This document shows positions 1-6,423 of a DNA stretch of 14,152 nt, piece after piece (within the stretch, counting starts at the first letter, position 1; each line of letters starts with the position of its first letter). The DNA is taken from the NCBI GenBank assembly GCA_964368605.1, contig CAYJBP010000060.1, positions 1 through 14,152 of the forward strand. Direction: 5' to 3'. Both the position numbers and the translations under genes were made by a program. The stretch is from CAYJBP01 sp964368605. Its GTDB lineage: Bacteria; Bacillota; Dehalobacteriia; UBA4068. Below the pieces are notes generated by a model. That model was given only the letters and a program-made list of their open reading frames with translations. It was not told the origin of the DNA and made no database searches.

Positions 1-7
1 CGCCGGA

Positions 8-40
8 AATTCTCGGCCAAAGTACGGCCAAGAATTTTTT
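8..40 (+). terminator. Rho-independent terminator of an upstream gene
   Basis: An imperfect stem (8-18 pairing with 26-36, one C/A mismatch at 14/30) closes a 7-base loop and runs into six T residues at 35-40. It probably ends transcription of a plus-strand gene lying left of the window. On the other strand there is no T run, so it is one-directional. Confidence 0.6.
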
Positions 41-70
41 ATGGCACAATTATATCATAAACATAAACCC

Positions 71-87
71 CATACTTATTAAGTATG
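71..87. repeat. Perfect inverted repeat upstream of first lipoprotein gene
   Basis: CATACTT-ATT-AAGTATG is a perfect 7-bp dyad with a 3-base centre, 38 bases before the start codon at 125. Its position suits an operator. A TGC-TATAAA sequence at 98-106 looks like an extended -10 box, but using it would leave only about 12 bases of leader with the Shine-Dalgarno at its very 5' end, so I do not call that promoter. Function of the dyad is inferred. Confidence 0.35.
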
Positions 88-124
88 CTTTTATCTCTGC
101 TATAAAAATTTTGGAGGGATGATT

Positions 125-1420
125 ATGAAATTAAAAGCAATTATACTACCTTTAATAGCCTGCGCCTTATTATTTACCGCTTGCGGCAAGGATGCCCCTG
201 CTTCAAGTGGTGCTGTTGATGATTTAACCACCCAGCTTAATAATGCCGCCAGTAGCCAAATTAGCGCCCAAGAACAGGCCGCCGCCGAAGCCGAAGCGGC
301 AGCGGAAGCCGAGGCCGAAGCCCAAGCGGCAGCCGCGCAAATAGCCATGGAGCAAAGCCTGGCTGCCGGCCAAAAATATGTTGGTAGCTGGCTAATTAAC
401 CGTTTTGACGAGGCTGGTAGCGAATCGCTGATAATTAACCCAGAATATCGTATCGAATTAGAAATTTTAGCCGATGGCACGGCTATTCATAAAGCCACTG
501 ATGATCAATATACCACTCTTGTTGGCGAGCATACCGGCACTTGGGTGGCCGATGCCGAGCACGGAACCATGGCCATTGATTTTGGCAATGATATCAGATA
601 TTCGATGCGGATATTTGATGATAAGCCCCATAAAGCTCATTATGGCCAAATTAATGGCGTTAACTATTTAACAGGCGTGCGCTTAGATGCCGAGCGAGCA
701 CCGTCATTCAGCAATAGGGAGCTTTTTGATGCCCTTAAAGGCTATTGGCTAACCCCCATAGTAGTGGAAAGCGAAAATTCTGCATATGGTACATATAGCG
801 AATATGCTTATTATCATTTTTACGAGCATAATGGCATTTTATTGATGGAGCCGGCGCATTGGAATGGCAAATATTTTTCCAGCTATTATCCTTATGAGGC
901 TGTGGAGCATGGCTTTTTAAGCGAAGGCAATTATTTTCCGCCCTTATTGGGCGGCATCGAAGATTATGATATGCCCAATATGCTGATGATTGGCGAGCAA
1001 ACAAAATTAGGCGAAAATAGCTGGAAGATGGAAGCTTATGGCCTAAATGGCGAAGCCGGCATAATGGATATAGTAATGGAGCCGGGCAGCAGCACGATAA
1101 TGATTGATGGCTATGAATTTAGATATGGTGGCCCTACCGGCCGCGATGCCCTTTTTATGGCCAATCAAATGGCCGCCTATGCCGAGGGTATAGAAAATGG
1201 CTATGGCTACGATTATAATGAGCATTTTGCCGGCCAGACTTTAGACAATTTTTATTATTATTATTATGATTACTACGATTACTACAATTACTATGACTAT
1301 TACGACTACTATGGTTACTATGGTTACTACGGTTACTACGGTTACTATGATTACTATGGCTACTATGATTACTATGATTATTATGACGGCGATTTAGATT
1401 TGGCCTATCATAATGTATAA
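125..1420 (+). CDS. Secreted lipoprotein with Tyr-Tyr repeat tail
   Basis: I do not recognise a named family. I place the start at 125 because GGAGGG at 113-118 lies 6 bases upstream; an ATG at 119 abuts that site. The 431-residue product has a lipoprotein signal peptide with lipobox L-F-T-A-C (Cys20), so it should be anchored on the outer face of the membrane. Residues 48-82 are Ala/Glu/Gln-rich and probably helical. Residues 85-165 form a beta-rich domain with a DGTA...GTW...DFG pattern of the kind common in clostridial lipoproteins and also seen in the lipoprotein at 2590-3462. Residues 195-370 are unrecognised and rich in aromatic residues. Residues 377-420 are five Tyr followed by 13 uninterrupted X-Tyr-Tyr units (X = Asp, Gly or Asn), 31 Tyr in 44 residues, then a short acidic end. 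The next gene starts 32 bases after the stop, so the two are probably cotranscribed. Adhesive, metal-binding or cross-linking roles for the tail are guesses. Confidence 0.85.
   Translation: MKLKAIILPLIACALLFTACGKDAPASSGAVDDLTTQLNNAASSQISAQEQAAAEAEAAAEAEAEAQAAAAQIAMEQSLAAGQKYVGSWLINRFDEAGSESLIINPEYRIELEILADGTAIHKATDDQYTTLVGEHTGTWVADAEHGTMAIDFGNDIRYSMRIFDDKPHKAHYGQINGVNYLTGVRLDAERAPSFSNRELFDALKGYWLTPIVVESENSAYGTYSEYAYYHFYEHNGILLMEPAHWNGKYFSSYYPYEAVEHGFLSEGNYFPPLLGGIEDYDMPNMLMIGEQTKLGENSWKMEAYGLNGEAGIMDIVMEPGSSTIMIDGYEFRYGGPTGRDALFMANQMAAYAEGIENGYGYDYNEHFAGQTLDNFYYYYYDYYDYYNYYDYYDYYGYYGYYGYYGYYDYYGYYDYYDYYDGDLDLAYHNV
1253..1384 (+). repeat. Nine-base tandem repeat tract coding (D/G/N)YY units
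   Basis: Five Tyr codons (1253-1267) are followed by 13 consecutive nine-base units, each one Asp, Gly or Asn codon plus two Tyr codons. TAT and TAC are mixed, so the units are not identical at DNA level, though runs such as GGTTACTAT/GGTTACTAC are nearly so. The protein pattern is better conserved than the DNA, which suggests selection on the protein, while the DNA similarity could still allow length change by slippage. Confidence 0.85.
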
Positions 1421-1452
1421 AGTATTATAATAATATGTCCGAGGTGATGATT

Positions 1453-2289
1453 ATGAAAAAACTACTTAGTTTAATCTTTATTTTTAGCCTAAGCCTGGTT
1501 CTTTATGGTTGTGGCGAGGATGAGCCTGCTACCACAAGCGAAAGCACTTTAGATCTGCTTACTAATCAGATTAGCCAAAATGCGCAAACCAATCAAGAAA
1601 GTCAAGAAAATCAGAATAATCAGGGGCAGGCCAATTTGGGCAATCAAAATAATACCGATCATGGCCAAAATGGTCAAGGTCAAGGCCAAGGTCAAGGCCT
1701 AAGCCTGGCCGAGCAGGCGGCTAATGCTACAAATAGTCAGCCGCAAAATGCCATCCCCGCCCCCGATTTAACCTTTGGCTATTATGATCAAAATGGGGAT
1801 TATGTTTATTATACCCATGGCTATCTTGATCAAGATGGCCAGTATCAAAATTTCCCTAATGGTTATTTTGACGAAAATGGGCGCTACCATTTTGTTAGCT
1901 CTTATGATGATTATTATTACTATGACTATTATGGTTATTATGGTTATTATGGCTATTATGGCTATTATGCTTTTAGCCCCTATGCTTACGGCCATTATGA
2001 TTATTATGGCGATTATATTGATGAGCCCAATCCTTATTCATACGGCTTTTATGATAGTTATGGCTATTATATTTACTATCCGCCCAGTTATCTTTTTTCC
2101 TATAATCCTTATTATTATGGTTATTATGATCTATATGGCAACTATTATGAAGGATATAATCCCTATCATCTGGGCTTTTTTGATGCCGATGGTTATTATA
2201 ATTTTTATAATGCTAATTTTAGCTATTATTATGATTACTACTATGGCTATTATGATGACTATTATTATGGCTACGATGAATATTATTAG
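1453..2289 (+). CDS. Secreted lipoprotein with Tyr-rich GxxDxxGxY repeats
   Basis: No family recognised. The start at 1453 is chosen because GAGGTG at 1441-1446 lies 6 bases upstream and a clean lipoprotein signal follows (lipobox V-L-Y-G-C, Cys20); ATGs at 1435 and 1447 lack this spacing. The 278-residue product has a Gln/Asn/Gly-rich linker at about 38-105, including a Gly-Gln dipeptide run at 74-82. From 109 on, the motif G-[YFH]-[YLF]-D-x-x-G-x-Y occurs seven times, beginning at residues 109, 123, 137, 180, 198, 223 and 241; the first three are exactly 14 residues apart. Between and after them lie Tyr/Gly/Asp tracts at 151-172 and 257-278. The repeat spacing recalls aromatic wall- or carbohydrate-binding repeats, but the usual Trp residues are absent, so that likeness is only a hint. 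It follows the other Tyr-rich lipoprotein gene closely, and the two probably act at the same surface. Confidence 0.85.
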   Translation: MKKLLSLIFIFSLSLVLYGCGEDEPATTSESTLDLLTNQISQNAQTNQESQENQNNQGQANLGNQNNTDHGQNGQGQGQGQGLSLAEQAANATNSQPQNAIPAPDLTFGYYDQNGDYVYYTHGYLDQDGQYQNFPNGYFDENGRYHFVSSYDDYYYYDYYGYYGYYGYYGYYAFSPYAYGHYDYYGDYIDEPNPYSYGFYDSYGYYIYYPPSYLFSYNPYYYGYYDLYGNYYEGYNPYHLGFFDADGYYNFYNANFSYYYDYYYGYYDDYYYGYDEYY

Positions 2290-2313
2290 GATTTTAGCAG
2301 TAAGTGATAATTT

Positions 2314-2350
2314 AAAAAGGGTCTGTCGCAATTGCGACAGACCCTTTTTT
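2314..2350 (+). terminator. Strong Rho-independent terminator after the Tyr-rich lipoprotein genes
   Basis: An 11-bp perfect GC-rich stem (2319-2329 with 2334-2344) closes an AATT loop and is followed by six T. The five A residues before the stem allow some function on the other strand too. It lies 24 bases after the stop codon at 2289 and ends the two-gene lipoprotein operon. Confidence 0.93.
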
Positions 2351-2416
2351 GCATCAATATAGTTGTTGTTTTCTTACTTAGTTTTTTAGGTTTGCTTAAA
2401 CCCTTTTTAAGACCTT

Positions 2417-2544
2417 GGGGCTTAGCCCCCTGAGCTAGTGCCAAAATCTTTGATTTTGAGTACTAGCTACGTGCATTAGCTGTGGGTTAGCTTTAGCTAA
2501 ACCCAGCTAGGCCAATACCCATGCAATTTTTTGCCTAAAAATTG
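2417..2544. repeat. Cluster of four stem-loops in a convergent intergenic region
   Basis: The 300 bases between the stop codons of two converging genes hold, after the terminator, a row of inverted repeats. They are GGGGC-TTA-GCCCC at 2417-2429; a compound hairpin 2433-2468 (AGCTAGT with ACTAGCT outside, AAAATC with GATTTT inside, small internal loop); TGGGTT-AGCT pairing with AGCT-AAACCCA at 2483-2505 with one bulge; and CAATTTTT pairing with AAAAATTG at 2524-2544. There is no open reading frame or convincing promoter. It may be a structured RNA, a REP-like interspersed element, or layered 3'-end structure. Only the pairing is observed; the role is unknown. Confidence 0.5.
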
Positions 2545-2589
2545 ATTAAAACTTTAAAAATATAAACGCTACCTTAAAAGTAAAAACCT

Positions 2590-3462
2590 TTAGTTTTTAA
2601 TTTGGCTTAATCGGTATTTTATGGTAAATGATTGATTATTAAAATCATATTTATACTCGCCACTTAAGATACCATTAGCCAAAATTGTTATAAATTCCCT
2701 GCTATCATTATCTTTTAAAACAGCATCCCCGTATAGCCAAGCCAAACCGTCATCTATTGGCCAAAAACTATTATCATCCAAAGCAATGCTAAAAGACATA
2801 AAAGCTATCGCATCATTATCATCAAATGGGGCATCCAGATATAATTCAAAATAACTGCCATCTTTATCACTGTCTATATAGCCCCATGCTTCGTATTCAC
2901 CGGTAATATTATGCTCGCCAAGATAATCGCTTATTGTCAATAAGCCATACCAATTTGATGGCTGCGTTAAATGCTCGGCTATTATTGTTTGCTCGCTAGC
3001 AAAGCCGGATGCTATGAAAACACTATCACTTGCCGGCTCTTGCCGGGCAAGTGCCGCATTATCCGTTTTAGCATCTAAGTCGGGGGCAATAGCCCCTTCC
3101 TTTAAAAAGATAATATCCAAGCCCATGCCTAAGGTATCAATCAAGGTTATTATATCGCCTTCCCAACTGCCATTAAAACTGTCCGAGCCTTGGCTTAAAA
3201 TAAATTGCCCATTCTTATGCTGCCAATCGGCATGATAATCCTCACCATCCATAGTTAAAACACAGCTGCCATTATCGCTTAAAGACAAGCTAATCCCATC
3301 TGCTGATATTTCGCTTGGCTCCATCGTTTCCCCCAACATCTTAACCTGAGTAGCCTGATAAACATCGCAGTTTTCGTCCGCCGAGCTGCAAGCGCCTAGG
3401 CTTATTATTAACAAAATAGTAGTTACACTAAAATATATAATCGCCAAATTATCCCGCTTCAT
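2590..3462 (-). CDS. Lipoprotein with beta-rich domain
   Basis: Unnamed secreted lipoprotein of 290 residues. The start at 3462 is preferred over an upstream ATG at 3492 because GGGGGAGGG lies 4 bases before it, a well-formed promoter places transcription start near 3484, and the lipobox S-L-G-A-C (Cys25) then follows a normal signal peptide. Residues 53-121 show the pattern often seen in clostridial lipoproteins: short strands with Asp-Gly turns (DNGS, MDGED, KNGQF) and two Trp (80, 100). Residues 168-245 look like a second beta domain with many acidic turns (SDKDGS, DDND) that could bind metal, though no standard motif is complete. It resembles residues 85-165 of the lipoprotein at 125-1420 in pattern, so the three surface proteins may be functionally linked. 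It is monocistronic and convergent with them. A weak AAAAAC/GTTTTT hairpin (2582-2598) overlaps the stop codon. Confidence 0.8.
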   Translation of the reverse strand: MKRDNLAIIYFSVTTILLIISLGACSSADENCDVYQATQVKMLGETMEPSEISADGISLSLSDNGSCVLTMDGEDYHADWQHKNGQFILSQGSDSFNGSWEGDIITLIDTLGMGLDIIFLKEGAIAPDLDAKTDNAALARQEPASDSVFIASGFASEQTIIAEHLTQPSNWYGLLTISDYLGEHNITGEYEAWGYIDSDKDGSYFELYLDAPFDDNDAIAFMSFSIALDDNSFWPIDDGLAWLYGDAVLKDNDSREFITILANGILSGEYKYDFNNQSFTIKYRLSQIKN

Positions 3463-3490
3463 AAAACCCTCCCCCATATAGCTTATTCCC

Positions 3491-3499
3491 ATTATAGCA
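3491..3499 (-). promoter_or_regulatory. Extended -10 promoter of the lipoprotein gene
   Basis: On the minus strand TGC-TATAAT is a perfect extended -10 element. There is no good -35 at 16-18 bases, which such promoters tolerate. Expected transcription start is near 3484, giving a leader of about 22 bases containing the ribosome binding site. Confidence 0.65.
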
Positions 3500-3657
3500 T
3501 AATTTTTTTAAATATACCTCGTACACTTGTATAGTTTTTTAACTTTATTAATCACTTGCTTTTAGTAAATTAGCCATAGCTCCAAAGGCCCGTTAATCAA
3601 CTATTGGTAAGTTTTAAAACAAATTAACTACTAATTGCTAAAAATAATTAATACATA

Positions 3658-3686
3658 TTGACTAATAGCTTGCCAAATGCTAAAAT
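3658..3686 (+). promoter_or_regulatory. Sigma-A type promoter of the Lrp-family gene
   Basis: TTGACT (3658-3663) and TAAAAT (3681-3686) are separated by exactly 17 bases, and TGC directly precedes the -10. Transcription should start near 3693. This lies downstream of the ATG at 3677, which therefore cannot be the start of the regulator if this promoter is used. Confidence 0.7.
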
Positions 3687-3730
3687 ACATACAAAAAAGC
3701 AAAGGGGTTTTTTGTATTAAAAAAGATATA

Positions 3731-4162
3731 ATGCTAGACGATATAGATAATCAAATTATTAAAATTCTCCAAAACCATGGCCGTATCAGCCATGAGGAAA
3801 TTTCTAAAAAACTTAACCTTTCGCGGCCGGCTATTCATCAGCGCATTGCAAAGCTAGAGCAAGAAGGAATAATTCTTGGTTATAGTGCAACTATTAATTG
3901 GGGTAAATTAGGCTATAATATTCGGGTTTTGGTTTCTTTAAAAGTAAAAACCGATGATTTCCATCAACTGATGAGCGAGATTAGCCAAATCAAAATGGAA
4001 AATGTAGTAATCGAAGAATGCCATCGTGCCACCGGTCAATGGTGCATTATTTTAAAAATACGCACCATAAATACCGATTATATTACCAAATTCCATGATC
4101 GCTTATTAAAAGTTAATCAAATTGTTGATACATCTACAATTTTATTGCTTTCTTCATACTAA
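3731..4162 (+). CDS. Lrp/AsnC family transcriptional regulator
   Basis: Cytoplasmic DNA-binding regulator of 143 residues, normal for the family (about 145-165). Residues 2-55 hold the classic AsnC winged helix-turn-helix (LDDIDNQIIKIL, then RISHEEISKKLNLSRPAIHQ). Residues 63-140 are the ligand-binding RAM domain, with the V-x-E-C-H-x-x-T-G segment at about 93-102. In the characterised family, amino acids bind at the RAM domain and change oligomer state. I choose the ATG at 3731 because the protein then begins MLDDID like typical homologues and because the promoter at 3658-3686 starts transcription after the alternative ATG at 3677. No strong Shine-Dalgarno precedes either; an AAAGGGG at 3701-3707 is 23 bases away, so the start is not certain. 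The dehydrogenase gene begins 38 bases downstream with no promoter in between. By analogy with family members beside amino-acid catabolic genes, it probably controls that gene in response to proline or a related amino acid. Confidence 0.9.
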   Translation: MLDDIDNQIIKILQNHGRISHEEISKKLNLSRPAIHQRIAKLEQEGIILGYSATINWGKLGYNIRVLVSLKVKTDDFHQLMSEISQIKMENVVIEECHRATGQWCIILKIRTINTDYITKFHDRLLKVNQIVDTSTILLLSSY

Positions 4163-4200
4163 AAAATTAGTTAAATATAATTAAAAACTTGGAGGAAAAA

Positions 4201-5808
4201 ATGAATAATAGTGTTTTTAAATTAAACGAGTTCCGTAATGAGCAGCCCATTAATTATCAACTAGATCATTGCGCCCGAACCAAATTAGAACAGCAAATAT
4301 CCTTAATCAAAGAAAATAATCTAGAAATTCCCCTAATTATTGGCGGCCGGGAAATTAAAACCGGCAAAACCACACAATGCATTATCCCCCATCAAAAACA
4401 AAAAGCTATCGGCCATTATCATCTGGCCGGCCCCGAAGAGGTGCAAATGGCCATTAATGCGGCCTTAAACGCAAAAAACGAATGGCAAAATATGAGCTAT
4501 CAGCAAAGAATGTTTATCTTTCTTAAGGCAGCCAAATTGGCGGCTACTACTTGGCGACCAATATTAAATGCCGCCACAGTATTAGGACAAAGCAAAACTT
4601 TTGCTCAGGCCGAAATCGATTCGGCTTGCGAGCTAATCGATTTTTTTAATGCCAATTGCAAGTCTTTATCCGATTTATATGCCATGCAGCCTGCTAACTC
4701 CAATGACAGCATCAATTTAATCGATTATCGGCCTTTAGATGGCTTTATTTATGCGGTTAGCCCCTTTAATTTTACAGCAATAGCCGCCAATTTAGTTTCG
4801 GCCCCGGCCATGGCCGGCAATACCATTGTCTGGAAGCCTGCCTCGACGGCCGTTTATTCATCTTATATGATTTTAAAATTATTGCAAGCAGCCGGCCTGC
4901 CGGATGGAGTAATTAACTTTATCCCGGGTAGTGCGGCCATGATTAGCGATATTGTTTTAGATAGCCCCCATTTAGCAGGTATTCACTTTACCGGGTCTAC
5001 CGAAGTGTTTAGCAGTATGTGGCAAACCGTGGGCAATAATATCCATAAATATCATAGCTATCCCCGTTTGGTGGGCGAAACCGGCGGCAAAAACTTTAGC
5101 ATGGTTCATCATAGCGCCAATATCGACCAAGTAGTAGCAGCCTTAATTAAAGGATCTTTTGAGTATCAAGGCCAAAAATGCTCGGCTACTTCGCGCGCTT
5201 ATATTCCCCAAAGCATTTGGCCGCAATTAAAGGCCAAATTATTAAACGAAACCGCCACTATCAAAATTGGCCAAGCCGAGGATAGCACTAATTTTATGTC
5301 GGCTGTCATCGATCAAAAGGCTTTTGACAAGATTAAGGAATATATTGATTATGCTGCTAAAAACGCTACTATTTTGGCAGGCGGCAAATGCGATGATCAG
5401 ATTGGCTTTTTTATTGAGCCAACCATTATCGTCACCGATGACCTTAATTTTAAGACCATGGAAGAGGAGATTTTTGGCCCGGTTTTAACAATTTACATTT
5501 ATGCCGATCAAGATTGGCTAAAAACAAGCCAAATTTGCGCCACAGCCAGCAAATACGCCTTAACCGGCTCGATTTGGGCAACCGATCGTAATATTATTGA
5601 TGAATTAACAAGCGTTTTAATGCCGGCAGCCGGTAATTTATATATCAATGATAAAAGCACCGGCGCGGTATTGGGGCAAAATCCCTTTGGTGGCACTAAG
5701 GCCTCGGGCACTAATGATAAAGCCGGCACAATAATTAATATGCTAAAATGGATTAGCCCCTGCAGCATCAAAGAAAACTTTATCCCGGCCAATAATTATA
5801 AAGATTAA
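4201..5808 (+). CDS. pruA: 1-pyrroline-5-carboxylate (L-glutamate gamma-semialdehyde) dehydrogenase
   Basis: Oxidises glutamate gamma-semialdehyde, in equilibrium with 1-pyrroline-5-carboxylate, to L-glutamate with NAD+; the second step of proline catabolism, also fed by ornithine. Start at 4201 has GGAGG at 4191-4195. The 535 residues match the long ALDH4A1/PruA branch of the aldehyde dehydrogenases. Visible landmarks are PFNFTA (188-193, oxyanion Asn190), WKPA (211-214), FTGS (263-266), the catalytic Glu293 in VGETGGKNF, catalytic Cys327 in EYQGQKCSA, EEIFGPVL near 424, and INDKSTGAVLGQNPFGG near 481-497, which is specific to this branch. No frameshift or missing catalytic residue. It is second in an operon with the Lrp-type regulator. 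No proline dehydrogenase is in the window, so the source of its substrate is elsewhere, or the enzyme serves the aconitase X cluster converging from the right. Confidence 0.96.
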   Translation: MNNSVFKLNEFRNEQPINYQLDHCARTKLEQQISLIKENNLEIPLIIGGREIKTGKTTQCIIPHQKQKAIGHYHLAGPEEVQMAINAALNAKNEWQNMSYQQRMFIFLKAAKLAATTWRPILNAATVLGQSKTFAQAEIDSACELIDFFNANCKSLSDLYAMQPANSNDSINLIDYRPLDGFIYAVSPFNFTAIAANLVSAPAMAGNTIVWKPASTAVYSSYMILKLLQAAGLPDGVINFIPGSAAMISDIVLDSPHLAGIHFTGSTEVFSSMWQTVGNNIHKYHSYPRLVGETGGKNFSMVHHSANIDQVVAALIKGSFEYQGQKCSATSRAYIPQSIWPQLKAKLLNETATIKIGQAEDSTNFMSAVIDQKAFDKIKEYIDYAAKNATILAGGKCDDQIGFFIEPTIIVTDDLNFKTMEEEIFGPVLTIYIYADQDWLKTSQICATASKYALTGSIWATDRNIIDELTSVLMPAAGNLYINDKSTGAVLGQNPFGGTKASGTNDKAGTIINMLKWISPCSIKENFIPANNYKD

Positions 5809-5948
5809 AAGTTTTTTTGATACTTTTTTTCAGAAAAAGCATGGTCTTTTGACCTTAATTTTTTAATTAAACATAAATATGGAGCAAATTAGCTTGCCGT
5901 TAATTGATATGATATGTCACTTTAAGAGCTTATGATTAATCTAATTAT

Positions 5949-5991
5949 AAAAAAAGATGCAATCGACTTTTTGTCGATTGCATCTTTTTTT
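5949..5991. terminator. Bidirectional Rho-independent terminator
   Basis: A perfect 12-bp stem (5956-5967 with 5973-5984) with a five-T loop is flanked by seven A on the left and seven T on the right, so it works on both strands. It sits between two converging genes: the dehydrogenase ending at 5808 and the aconitase X small subunit ending at 6013. The remaining bases 5809-5948 are AT-rich with nothing recognisable. Confidence 0.93.
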
Positions 5992-6012
5992 ATTTAAAAC
6001 TAATTTGAGCAT

Positions 6013-6423
6013 TTATGATAAAATTTCGATGCGTCCATTATCGGCATCAATGCGTAAACGATCGCCTGATTTTACTACTTCATAAAAGGCAGGATCTACT
6101 TTATCAACCATCGGGATATCCATAATTATGGCACTCGATACCAGCACTGTTTCGGGATGCTGAATAATCATGCCCTTAGGAGCGCTGCCTTGCATATTTA
6201 ACTGAAAAAGCCCATCGGCTTGTACAACCGAGCTACCTTTGCCACTGGGGAAAATCAAAATTTTGCCGGCCATCGATTTGCCCTCTAAATCATGGGCAGG
6301 CTCAATAACTACCCCGGTTTTAGGATCGATTAAATAAAACATAATATCGTCTTTAGATACCAAAGCTTCGGCCTCGGCTACGCCTTCAGAAATTTTATGA
6401 CAAGAAAAAACCTTAGTTTCCAT
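6013..6423 (-). CDS. Aconitase X small (swivel) subunit, copy 1 (DUF126)
   Basis: Small partner of a heterodimeric aconitase X. The family's small subunit carries the swivel domain of aconitases and closes the active site over the Fe-S cluster in the large subunit. At 136 residues it has the usual length. The signature I-F-P-S-G-K-G-S-S-V-V is at residues 57-67; a Ser of this motif is the likely counterpart of the catalytic Ser of aconitases (family knowledge). The ATG immediately follows the stop of the large-subunit gene (TAA-ATG), with GGAGGT inside the end of that gene 7 bases upstream, so translation is probably coupled. It is last in its operon, before a strong terminator. Closely similar to the copy at 12231-12641. 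In other organisms the two subunits are fused into one chain. Confidence 0.93.
   Translation of the reverse strand: METKVFSCHKISEGVAEAEALVSKDDIMFYLIDPKTGVVIEPAHDLEGKSMAGKILIFPSGKGSSVVQADGLFQLNMQGSAPKGMIIQHPETVLVSSAIIMDIPMVDKVDPAFYEVVKSGDRLRIDADNGRIEILS

Noticed and set aside
1253..1384. CRISPR array or noncoding tandem repeat
   Set aside because: The 9-base units lie in frame at the end of a good coding sequence, with no spacers.
1768..2362. Long open frames rich in Ile/Met/Val on both strands over the second Tyr-rich gene
   Set aside because: They are out-of-frame and antisense readings of TAT/GAT/GGC repeats (ATA/ATG/ATT); they have no ribosome binding site, while the Tyr-rich frame has a signal peptide and lipobox.
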